From Streptomyces griseoluteus (lineage in GTDB: Bacteria; Actinomycetota; Actinomycetes; Streptomycetales; Streptomycetaceae), in contig JOBE01000111.1 in the NCBI GenBank assembly GCA_000717735.1, positions 1-7,458 of the forward strand: a DNA stretch of 7,458 nucleotides. Reading direction: 5' to 3'. The notes below the pieces were generated by a model, which saw only the letters and a list, made by a program, of their open reading frames with translations, did no database searches and was not told the origin of the DNA. A program made the position numbers and the translations under genes. Below, in pieces: positions 1-5,609 of the stretch; positions within the stretch are counted from its first letter, which is position 1; each line of letters begins with the position of its first letter.

Positions 1-27
1 GGGGAAGGAGGGGGAGGGGGCGGTGGG
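1..27 (+). other. G-rich run, possible G-quadruplex
   Basis: Four runs of three or more G (GGGG, GGGGG, GGGGG, GGG) lie within 27 bases at the window edge, separated by 1-5 bases, which fits the usual G-quadruplex pattern. It lies 3' of the minus-strand decarboxylase gene, so in that gene's transcript it would be a C-rich tract. No start codon follows the gene's stop on the minus strand within the window, so no second gene of an operon can be shown here. Folding is inference. Confidence 0.35.
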
Positions 28-67
28 CGTGGCGCGGCCAGGGCGCCGTACGGCGGTGCCGCGGGGA

Positions 68-1165
68 TCAGCCGCCCGAGACGGACGGCTCGGGCATGGT
101 GGCGGCGCCCACGCTGAGGGACGCGGCCTCCGGACCGGGGATCATCTGCGACGGGGTGGCCGCGACCGGCACCGCGGCCGGCGGGACGGTCTCGCTCTGG
201 CCGCCGCGGATCGCTGCGGCCGACACGGCGAGCTGGTCCGGCCGGGAGGCGAAGTACGCCACGGTCCGGCGCAGGCCTTCGGTGATGTCGATCTCCGGCT
301 CCCACCCCAGTACCTCGCGGGCGAGGGTGATGACGGGACGGCGGCGGACCGGGTCGTCGACCGGCAGCGGGTGGTACTTCACCTCGGACTGCGAACCGGT
401 CATCGTCAGCACGGTCTCGGCGAGCTCCGAGACGGTGCGCTCGACCGGGTTGCCGAGGTTGAACGGTCCCATTTCGGAGGAGCCGAGGAGTGCGACGAGA
501 CCGCGGACCAGATCGTCCACGTAGCAGAAGCTGCGCGTCTGCTTGCCGTCGCCGTAGATGGTGAGAGGCTCACCGGTCAGGGCCTGAGTGATGAAGCTGG
601 ACACCACACGGCCGTCGTGCGGGCGCATCCGCGGCCCGTAGGTGTTGAAGATCCGGGCGATGCCGACATCGAGGCCGTGCGTGCGGCGGTACGCGGCGGA
701 GAGAGCCTCGGCGTACCGTTTCGCCTCGTCGTACACGCTACGCGGACCGATGGAGTTGACGTTCCCCCAATACGTTTCCTCCTGTGGGTGGACAAGGGGG
801 TCGCCGTAGACCTCGCTCGTCGACGCGAGGATGAAGCGGGCGTCATGGCGGAGAGCCAGACGCAGTGCGTTCTCGGTGCCGCGGCTGCCGACCGCGAGGG
901 TCTCCAGCGGCTGCCGCAGGTAGTCGGGCGGGGAGGCGGGTGACGCCAGATGGGCAACGGCGTCCACGTGACCGGCGACCTCCACGGACGCGCTCACATC
1001 GGCGTACTGAAACTCGAACGCCGGGTCGGACAGGAGGTGTGTGATGTTCGCAGCGTCGCCTGTCGAGAAATTGTCCAGGCACACCACTGAGTCACCGCGC
1101 CGCAAAAGCGTCTCGCACAGATGTGACCCAAGGAAGCCACCGCCACCGGTTACGGCAACGCGCAT
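68..1165 (-). CDS. UDP-glucuronate decarboxylase-like NAD-dependent epimerase/dehydratase (extended SDR)
   Basis: A 365-aa cytoplasmic sugar-nucleotide enzyme, predicted to convert UDP-glucuronate to UDP-xylose using bound NAD. The N-terminus has the Rossmann motif GGGGFLGSH (residues 7-15) and the NAD-ribose-binding DN-S-G segment (31-36). The catalytic part shows TSEVYGD (116-122) and YDEAK (145-149, Tyr and Lys of YxxxK). The UXS-type signatures HLASPASPPDY (72-82), ETYWGNVNSIGPRS (130-143) and RIFNTYGPRM (171-180) separate it from generic dTDP-glucose dehydratases. DDPVRRRP (270-277) fits the substrate-binding region. The start is set at 1165 because a GGAG Shine-Dalgarno lies about 7 bases upstream and the Rossmann strand begins at residue 2; a longer 395-aa reading has no such support. 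Residues from about 310 to 365 form an Ala/Pro/Ser-rich tail beyond the usual family end. UDP-xylose may feed a glycan or glycosylated metabolite, but no glycosyltransferase is visible here. Family assignment is firm; substrate is inferred. Confidence 0.9.
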   Translation of the reverse strand: MRVAVTGGGGFLGSHLCETLLRRGDSVVCLDNFSTGDAANITHLLSDPAFEFQYADVSASVEVAGHVDAVAHLASPASPPDYLRQPLETLAVGSRGTENALRLALRHDARFILASTSEVYGDPLVHPQEETYWGNVNSIGPRSVYDEAKRYAEALSAAYRRTHGLDVGIARIFNTYGPRMRPHDGRVVSSFITQALTGEPLTIYGDGKQTRSFCYVDDLVRGLVALLGSSEMGPFNLGNPVERTVSELAETVLTMTGSQSEVKYHPLPVDDPVRRRPVITLAREVLGWEPEIDITEGLRRTVAYFASRPDQLAVSAAAIRGGQSETVPPAAVPVAATPSQMIPGPEAASLSVGAATMPEPSVSGG

Positions 1166-1600
1166 GATTTTCTCCAGTAAAGGGGAGCGAAATGGCCTTG
1201 CGTTCCGCTCACACAGGCAGGCGCGGGGCAGCTGACCGTACAAGCGGACAAGCAAGGCGCTGGGAATGCGTAGGGCGAGGGTATGGGCATATGTAGTTGT
1301 TTTCGCGGAGGCGATTCGACGGCTGGGCTATTCGGGGGTGTCATGCGAGGGGGCACACAGAGGTACGACCCGGTCCGGGGTTGAGCCCACTTTCGAACGG
1401 CGTAACCGCCGGGGTCACACGCATGTGTGAGGTCGGGCCGGGTCGAGTACGCCTGCCGGTGTGCCTGACCAGTGGTCTGGTAATCGCACATGCGTCATGT
1501 CGCGAAGAGCCCGTCCGATGTCGGTCCGGACAGGGTTCGTCTGGTGGGCGGGCAAGGGCCGTGGTGCCGCTGGGGCGTACGCAGAAATTCGACTCAGGGA
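1166..1600. other. noncoding stretch upstream of the decarboxylase gene
   Basis: No reading frame here looks like protein on either strand; the open frames are rich in Arg, Pro, Ser and Cys without recognisable motifs. It should hold the promoter of the minus-strand decarboxylase gene, but I could not find a convincing -35/-10 pair. GACCAGTGGTC near 1468-1478 is an almost perfect short palindrome that could be an operator. The relic of an IS256-type transposase begins within about 50 bases of its right edge. Confidence 0.5.
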
Positions 1601-1646
1601 CCGCGCATCCCCGCTCGGCGAGGAGCCCGTTCTCCTCGAAGGTCCA

Positions 1647-1955
1647 CCGCCGTGGTGCCGCAAGTCCCCGAAGATCTCCGAGGTGTTGCCGCTGCTCCAC
1701 CTGCACGGCCTGTCGTCCGGCGGCTTCGTCCCCGCGCAGGAGCAGCTCCTCAGCGGCACGGCCGGCCTGTCGGCCGCGACCGTGGTACGGCTGACCAGGC
1801 AGTGGAGCGACAACACGCCGGCTTTCCGAACCGCGACCTGTCGGATCGCGACTTCGTCTACGTGTGGGCGGACGGCGTACACCCGAAGGTCCCGCCTCGG
1901 GCAGGCGGGCGCTCGCCGAGGTATTCCTGGCAGCCAGGCCGCGAAGGCGCTGGGC
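1647..1955 (+). pseudogene. IS256-family (mutator-type) transposase relic
   Basis: A decayed piece of a DDE transposase that would have moved an insertion sequence. From about 1659 one frame reads KSPKISEVLPLLHLHGLSSG and continues with a GLSAATVVRLTRQW block, both typical of the actinobacterial IS256/mutator clade. Near 1825-1830 the match jumps to another frame, giving NRDLSDRDFVYVWADGVHPK, the segment holding the first catalytic aspartate (WADGVH). It returns to the first frame near 1890 (RLGQA). It then jumps to ALAEVF (about 1909-1926), which in intact members lies well over 50 residues further on, so an internal part is deleted. The N-terminus, most of the catalytic domain and the C-terminus are missing. 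No flanking terminal inverted repeats were found. It cannot encode an active enzyme. Family recognition is from remembered family sequence and is fairly strong; exact ends are approximate. Confidence 0.75.
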
Positions 1956-1977
1956 GACGACCAGGGCCTTCGGCGGT

Positions 1978-2001
1978 ACGGTCCTGGAAGGGGAAGCCGA
2001 C
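1978..2001. repeat. copy 1 of a 24-bp imperfect direct repeat
   Basis: The sequence ACGGTCC-T-GGAAGGGGAAGCCGA-C recurs at 3013-3036 with only two changes (22 of 24 identical). Just upstream both copies carry TTC-n-GGCG, so the similarity extends a little further. Both copies read TV-x-EGEADG in the same plus-strand frame and GFPF-x-DR on the minus strand. Neither lies in a gene I recognise. This may be a trace of a shared ancestral gene or element end. Confidence 0.55.
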
Positions 2002-2072
2002 GGGCCGTTGACGCGGCCCCGTCGCCAGAGCGCGGAAGCGGGGCCGCGGCCCGCACCGGCCCACGCCGCCGG

Positions 2073-2213
2073 CTGGACCTGCACGCGGCCCTCACTACGG
2101 CAGGTATCGCGTCCCTGCCGGGCGACCTCGACGCCATCGAGGCCCTGTGCTCGCTCGACGACACCACCCACATCGCCGTCCGGCGGTGGCTCAACGGGTT
2201 TGGCAACCTCTGA
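2073..2213 (+). pseudogene. headless coding relic, unidentified
   Basis: This frame reads LDLHAALTTAGIASLPGDLD and on to a WLNGFGNL end followed by TGA. Its third codon positions are nearly all G or C, and its amino-acid make-up is that of a real alpha-helical protein. No ATG, GTG or TTG lies in frame just upstream, and the frame further upstream is low-quality Arg/Pro/Gly sequence. It therefore looks like the 3' end of a gene that lost its head. It does not match the transposase family next to it, and I do not recognise the protein. Confidence 0.35.
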
Positions 2214-2327
2214 CACATCACAAGAATCGGCCGGCTGAATCCGCCACGTCCCGCCTCCCTGCCCATGCCGCTCCTGGTCCGGGATAGTCGGCCCCTTAAT
2301 CGGCTGATCCAGGGAACGAGGTAGCAG

Positions 2328-2765
2328 ATGAATCCCTCTTTGAAGTCGGTTCGGTGGCTGGCTTCCGCCTGTGACGACCCCACCGCGTGTCTGCGTGAAT
2401 GGAGACTGAGCGCACGGGGTGTGGTGCTCCTGCCGGCGGGGCGGCTCTGGGACGCCCTGGCAGTTCCGGAGGGCCTGGGACACAGCCTGCTCAACGCCGT
2501 GGCTCGCTGCGGGCAGCCGACGACCGGCCCGGTGCTTCGCGACAGCAGCCGCCAGGAACTCGTGCTCCTGATGACCCCAGGCAGCCCCGCAGCAAGGCTG
2601 GAGCGGACCGCCCGCTATCTGACAACCGGAACCTGGCTGGCCGTGCCCGACCCCGGCAGGAGAGTGCCCGGGCTCTCCTGGCTCGTCCCACCCGACGGAA
2701 CGGGAACGCTCTTCTCCCCAAGGGATGTGTATCCCGCACTCGCACCACGACGGTCAGCGAGATGA
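2328..2765 (+). CDS. 145-aa actinomycete protein, function unknown (possible Prim-Pol-like fold)
   Basis: An intact small protein with strong GC3 coding bias. GAGG (2318-2321) lies six bases before the ATG, a good ribosome binding site that fixes the start. The sequence alternates hydrophobic strands and helices: LREWRLSARGVVLLPAGRLW (residues 22-41), a LVLLMTPGSPAARLER segment (78-93), GTWLAVPDPG (101-110) and LSWLVPPDGTGTL (116-128). This layout, with G-x-W-hydrophobic-AVP followed by W-x-x-PPDG, resembles a family of short Streptomyces proteins I remember as loosely related to the N-terminal part of bifunctional primase-polymerases. Catalytic acidic residues of an active primase are not evident, so a degenerate or regulatory role is more likely. 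There is no signal peptide or membrane segment. A possible 57-aa ORF overlaps its stop codon. The gene is very likely real; its function is not known. Confidence 0.75.
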   Translation: MNPSLKSVRWLASACDDPTACLREWRLSARGVVLLPAGRLWDALAVPEGLGHSLLNAVARCGQPTTGPVLRDSSRQELVLLMTPGSPAARLERTARYLTTGTWLAVPDPGRRVPGLSWLVPPDGTGTLFSPRDVYPALAPRRSAR

Positions 2766-2935
2766 TGGAAAGAGCGAGGACGGGAGCCGGCCGCGTGTTC
2801 CGGAGGCTCTGGAGGTCTCCCCGCCCGTGGGTTTCAGGGACTCGGCCGAAGAGTGCTCGTCTGCGATGGTTCCCGGCACTGCTACGCCGCCTGGTCTGGG
2901 GCGCCCGCCACGACGCCTACCGACGTCGTTACTGA
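2762..2935 (+). CDS. possible 57-aa arginine-rich small protein
   Basis: The ATG at 2762 overlaps the preceding stop codon (ATGA), the usual arrangement for translational coupling. The product begins MMERARTGAG and ends RLVWGARHDAYRRRY, with about a quarter of its residues Arg. The second half has good GC3 bias and a plausible amphipathic helix (FPALLRRLVWGARHDAY). No clear Shine-Dalgarno precedes it, so expression would depend on the upstream gene. Arg-rich frames are also common in noncoding high-GC DNA, so it may not be real. No family recognised. Confidence 0.35.
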   Translation: MMERARTGAGRVFRRLWRSPRPWVSGTRPKSARLRWFPALLRRLVWGARHDAYRRRY

Positions 2936-3277
2936 TGGCCTGATCGTCCGTTGAGCGTGCATGACGGATCTCGTTGAGAGGGTTGGTGCCGGGACGAGTT
3001 GTGGTTCAGGCGACGGTCCGGGAAGGGGAAGCCGATGGCCTGGAGCACGGCAGCGCTCGCGTCCACCTGGACGGGGGCCACGGTGCCCACGACGGTGGGC
3101 CGTGCGTTGACAGTGCCGTACGCCAGGGCCGGCTCGTCGCCTGGTCCGGGCCGGCGCCCGCTTCGAGCGGGGCTTCCTGGTCGAGCGATCCGACGCCCGC
3201 GCGGCATGAACACCACCGCCCGCCGCCGGTCAGAAAACCAGTGGCAGGCCGGGCCCGCCCATGGTGAAGATCGCGGC
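2936..3277. other. region without a confident gene; possible minus-strand relic
   Basis: No intact gene is supported. Reading the minus strand from about 3165 to 3010 gives a frame with very high GC3 and natural composition (ALAYGTVNARPTVVG, then VQVDASAAVLQAIGFPFPDR). It has no recognisable family, no good start and a poor continuation, so it may be a gene fragment. The second copy of the 24-bp direct repeat lies inside it. The right end holds the leader of the acetyltransferase gene. Confidence 0.3.
3013..3036. repeat. copy 2 of a 24-bp imperfect direct repeat
   Basis: It matches 1978-2001 at 22 of 24 positions, about 1,035 bp away in the same orientation. The two copies bracket the 145-aa protein gene. 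No longer shared sequence was found to the right of either copy. Confidence 0.55.
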
Positions 3278-3694
3278 ATGTCCAACTTCCTGGAGACCGA
3301 CCGGCTCGTCCTGCGCGCGTTCACGGCGGCCGACATCGACCACCTGCTCGCCCTGGACAACGACCCCGAGGTCATGCGTTTCATCAATGGTGGTCGCCCC
3401 ACAAGTCGGGAGGCGATCGAGACACGGACCCTCCCGCGGCTGCTGCACGACTACCCGTGCTGGAGGACCCGCGGCTACTGGGCCGCGCAGGAGAAGTCCA
3501 CCGGCACCTTCCTGGGCTGGTTCGAGTTCCGGCCGTTGGAGGAGCACAGCCCCGCCGTGGTCGAACTCGGATACCGGTTGAACCAGGCGACATGGGGGCG
3601 TGGCTATGCCACCGAGGGGTCCCGGGCCCTGGTCCACAAGCATGGTGAAGTCGAGTACGAACTCACCCGGACCGAGTGGGAGCAGCACCGGTAG
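3278..3694 (+). CDS. GNAT-family N-acetyltransferase (RimJ/RimL type) with an apparent internal deletion
   Basis: A 138-aa protein predicted to transfer acetyl from acetyl-CoA to an amine. The N-terminus (LETDRLVLRAFTAADIDHLL, residues 5-24) and EVMRFINGG (31-39) are typical of the RimJ/RimL subgroup. GYWAAQEKSTGTFLGWFEFR (66-85) forms the central strands. ELGYRLNQATWGRGYATEG (96-114) contains the acetyl-CoA pyrophosphate loop (W-G-R-G-Y-A). Family members usually continue with about 45 residues (the strand and helix with VN-x-x-S-x-x-V-x-x-K-x-G, then strands) before an HGEVEYELTR-like end. Here RALVHK (116-121) joins directly to HGEVEYELTRTEWE, so the protein is short of the usual 165-180 aa while the frame is kept. 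The missing part normally completes the CoA pocket, so activity is doubtful. The start at 3278 is chosen because family similarity begins there; GGTGA about ten bases upstream is only a fair ribosome binding site. Confidence 0.75.
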   Translation: MSNFLETDRLVLRAFTAADIDHLLALDNDPEVMRFINGGRPTSREAIETRTLPRLLHDYPCWRTRGYWAAQEKSTGTFLGWFEFRPLEEHSPAVVELGYRLNQATWGRGYATEGSRALVHKHGEVEYELTRTEWEQHR

Positions 3695-3906
3695 ACATCA
3701 ACGGCCAATCCGCAACTCTTGACAATTACTCCAGCGGAAGCGCGGAGTGGATGTCCTGCGAGAGACAGTGAGGTCTGTGCGTTGGCGCAGGTCAGTGTCG
3801 GTTTCCCGAGTGGAGCGCACTGTCATGGGTGCGAGAGGTCGCGGCGATTCCACTGCTGCAGGGCGGTATTCGTGCAGGTGGCGCACTGACACGAAACCGA
3901 GAGATC

Positions 3907-3932
3907 GCAGGGGGATCGTGAGGTGCCCCTGC
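3907..3932 (-). terminator. weak candidate terminator hairpin
   Basis: GCAGGGG (3907-3913) and CCCCTGC (3926-3932) form a 7-bp GC-rich stem with a 12-base loop, about 50 bases beyond the stop of the minus-strand gene ending at 3981. There is no U-tract. The rest of 3695-3980 shows no convincing gene. Confidence 0.25.
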
Positions 3933-3980
3933 CCGAACGCTGAGCGCGCTCGCGAGGCGGATCGGTCAGTCGGGTACAGG

Positions 3981-4262
3981 TCAGGCCGTGGAGGCGGAGG
4001 GGCCGGCGGGATCTTTCGGATCGGCGTCGGCGAGACGGCGGGCCTGGACGTGTGGGGCGGGATCCTGGTGCCCGCCTGAAGCGAGGATGCGCACCTCGTC
4101 CTTGTCGCTGATCTCCGCCCGGATGATGCCGGTGGGGTCGGCGTAGACCGGATGGCCGCCGGGCCCCTTGGAAGAGGTGCGTGCGACGATCACGACGTCC
4201 TGGGGCGAACCGGTGTCGTCGGAAAACACCAGCTCGTATCGGACTGGGCTCATTTCACCCAT
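3981..4262 (-). CDS. small conserved Streptomyces-type protein, DUF6296-like
   Basis: A 93-aa acidic soluble protein of unknown function. The core RYELVFSDDTGSPQDVVIV (residues 8-26), a GPGGHPVYADPTGIIRAEIS stretch (33-52) and VRILASGGHQ (57-66) match, from memory, a family of short Streptomyces proteins annotated DUF6296. The pattern suggests a small all-beta fold followed by a disordered Ala/Pro/Asp tail (about 67-93). Two starts are possible: ATG at 4262, or ATG at 4253 (giving MSPVRYELVF), which fits the family's usual N-terminus. Neither has a strong Shine-Dalgarno; a GGAGGAG lies too far upstream (over 20 bases) to serve either. It stands alone on its strand. The gene is likely real; the family name is tentative. 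Confidence 0.65.
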   Translation of the reverse strand: MGEMSPVRYELVFSDDTGSPQDVVIVARTSSKGPGGHPVYADPTGIIRAEISDKDEVRILASGGHQDPAPHVQARRLADADPKDPAGPSASTA

Positions 4263-4304
4263 TTTACGCCGAAGGTCGATCCACGCTCCTCCGCCGACCG
4301 GCCG

Positions 4305-4434
4305 AGAACAATGCCGGCCTCCAGCTCACCGCCATCCACGCCCCGGCCCCGCTCTACTACGTCTTCGGCGACCTGAAAGGTCCTCACGCCCGCCGAAGTC
4401 CTCCACTGCACCGACCACGCCTCGAGGCGGGCAT
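4305..4434 (+). pseudogene. frameshifted coding fragment, unidentified
   Basis: One plus-strand frame reads NAGLQLTAIHAPAPLYYVFG and DLK with high GC3. At about 4376-4381 (AAAGG) the coding signal moves to another frame and continues VLTPAEVLHCTDHASRRA. Removing one base there joins the two into a smooth protein segment, so a single-base insertion is the simplest explanation. No start codon with a ribosome binding site and no proper end can be assigned. I do not recognise the family. The fragment ends directly at a pair of hairpins. Confidence 0.4.
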
Positions 4435-4480
4435 GCCCAGGATCGGGCCGATCCTGGGCGGGCCGAGCTTGCGCTCGGTC
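4435..4480. repeat. two back-to-back hairpins
   Basis: The first is a perfect 12-bp inverted repeat with one central base (GCCCAGGATCGG / CCGATCCTGGGC, 4435-4459). The second starts one base later (4461-4480): GGCCGAGC and GCTCGGTC around a TTGC loop, eight pairs including one G-U. There is no T-run after either. They separate the frameshifted fragment on the left from the enzyme relic on the right. They could be a bidirectional terminator, an element end or a protein-binding site. Confidence 0.55.
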
Positions 4481-4570
4481 CGCAGGTGGCAGACGCGGGC
4501 TTCGACAGCGGCGGACGTGCGGTGCGGGGCCGGATGGAACGGTCGGCGAGGCCCGCGTCGCCCGCAGCGC

Positions 4571-5151
4571 GAACACATCCACGTGGCCGGCGCCGTCGAC
4601 GAGATCCACCGGGCGGTCCGGGACGAGGAGTGGGTCCTCACCAACACCGGCAGCCTGACTGTCGACGGCTGGGTCAAGAAGCTGTGGCCACTGGAGCGCC
4701 CCGGCAGCTACCTCGGACTCAACGGCGGCGGTGGCCTCGGCTACAGCCTGGGCGCCTCCGTCGGCGCCGCGCTCGCCCACCGCGACACCGACACCCTGTG
4801 CATCGACCTCCAGTCGGACGGCGACTTCCTCTACACGCCCAGCGCCCTGTGGACGCTGGGCGCGCAGCAGGCGCCGTTGCTCGTCGTCGTCATGAACAAC
4901 CGCCTCTACCTCAACTCCACGCAGCACGCCGAGCGCATCGCGGGCAACCGCGACCGCGACATCGACCGCGCGCACATCGCCACCAGCTTCTACGACAACC
5001 CCGCCGACTTCGTGACCATGGCCCGGTCGTACGGGATCCACGCGCTGCCCCGCGTTGAGAGATCGGCGACGTCGCCCCCACCGTCAGTGAGGCGGTCCGG
5101 CACCTGAAGGCCCACCGGGGGCCGGTCCTCGTCGAGATCCTCATGGACTGA
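4571..5151 (+). pseudogene. C-terminal part of a thiamine-diphosphate enzyme (acetolactate synthase-like), broken
   Basis: This encodes the C-terminal thiamine-diphosphate-binding domain of an acetolactate synthase/benzoylformate decarboxylase-type enzyme. Visible landmarks are VLTNTGSLTVDGWVKKLW, a GGGGLGYSLGASVGAALAHR glycine-rich segment, and the cofactor and metal motif SDGDF (about 4814-4828) with its partner MNN (4892-4900). There is also a STQHAERIAGNR stretch and an ADFVTMARSYGIHAL segment. The N-terminal pyrimidine-binding and middle domains are absent, so only about 190 of an expected 500-plus residues remain. Near 5057-5062 the frame breaks: after V-E the family continues in another frame as EIGDVAPTVSEAVRHLKAHR and GPVLVEILMD, ending at TGA 5149-5151. 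The bases read GAGAG where GAGGAG would keep the frame, so one G has been lost. Substrate cannot be told. A truncated gene start follows 80 bases downstream. Confidence 0.85.
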
Positions 5152-5232
5152 CCCTCCGGCCACGTCTCCCGTACCCCCGCGACCCCGCTTCCCACCGCCC
5201 CACCCACCCCGACGCCCCTAGGAGTTCCCACC

Positions 5233-5358
5233 GTGACGGTGCTCTTCGAATGCATCCATGACCAGGCCCGCCACATAGGTCTGGGCATCCCCGACGCCGA
5301 CGCTCCGCTGCGGGGGCGTCTTCACGGCCGTCGGGGTTGGAGTCGAAGCCGGTGTTGA
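5233..5358 (+). pseudogene. truncated start of a downstream gene
   Basis: GTG at 5233 is preceded by AGGAG (5220-5224) at an ideal eight-base spacing, 81 bases after the enzyme relic, as expected for the next gene of an operon. It reads MTVLFECIHDQARHIGLGIP followed by DADAPLRGR, plausible protein for about 28 residues. It then turns into low-quality Arg-rich sequence and stops at TGA 5356-5358. The original gene was probably cut by a deletion or rearrangement near 5290-5320. The family is not recognised. It could instead be a genuine 41-aa peptide, but the composition argues against this. Confidence 0.4.
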
Positions 5359-5495
5359 TACACAGTCCAGGCGGCACACGGGTGCTGCTCATGCAGCAGG
5401 CCGGCCCGGCCGGGGCGGCGATCCCCGTTTCGACCGCTGGAAGGGCGTGCGGTATCGCTCAGCCGCTTTGCGCGAGGCCGACGACCGGTACTTCC

Positions 5496-5532
5496 GGCGA
5501 GTTGTGTCCCCCTCGGGGGGACACAACTCGCC
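5496..5532 (-). terminator. strong 17-bp hairpin, likely terminator of the winged-helix gene pair
   Basis: GGCGAGTTGTGTCCCCC (5496-5512) and its exact complement (5516-5532) form a perfect stem with a three-base TCG loop. It lies about 80 bases past the stop of the minus-strand gene ending at 5610. There is no U-tract, which is common for actinomycete terminators. The stem would work on both strands, so it may also insulate the locus from the relic zone on the left. Confidence 0.65.
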
Positions 5533-5609
5533 CTTGGACTCCTGCCGGACCGTCTGACGGTCGGCGAGGTCGGCCGTCCAGGCGTGCCCTGATTGCGGTT
5601 TCCGGCCGG

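Noticed and set aside
23..943. 306-aa plus-strand open frame
   Set aside because: It is the reverse shadow of the decarboxylase gene, which has clear family motifs on the minus strand.
1466..1486. DasR-like operator around GACCAGTGGTCTGGT
   Set aside because: Only half of the consensus is present, and no target gene starts just downstream.
1341..2483. Very long minus-strand open frames (380 and 359 aa)
   Set aside because: They are Arg/Pro/Ser-rich without motifs and lie opposite the transposase relic and the 145-aa gene, where coding bias is on the plus strand.
3719..3753. TTGACA near 3719 as a -35 box with a downstream GTG start
   Set aside because: No TANNNT follows at 16-18 bases, and the downstream frame (3747-4079) is not protein-like.
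4250..5041. 263-aa minus-strand open frame
   Set aside because: It is antisense to the thiamine-diphosphate enzyme relic; Val/Ala/Gly-rich repetition is typical of a shadow.
5141..5392. Minus-strand small ORF with a GLCINTGFDSNPDG segment, which superficially resembles a lasso-type peptide core (Gly1, Asp9)
   Set aside because: No ribosome binding site, no Thr at the position before the core typical of lasso leaders, no maturation enzymes nearby, and the rest of the frame is Arg-rich noise.
5383..5398. TGCTGC-TCAT-GCAGCA hairpin
   Set aside because: A six-bp stem of this composition is expected by chance in such DNA; no context supports a role.
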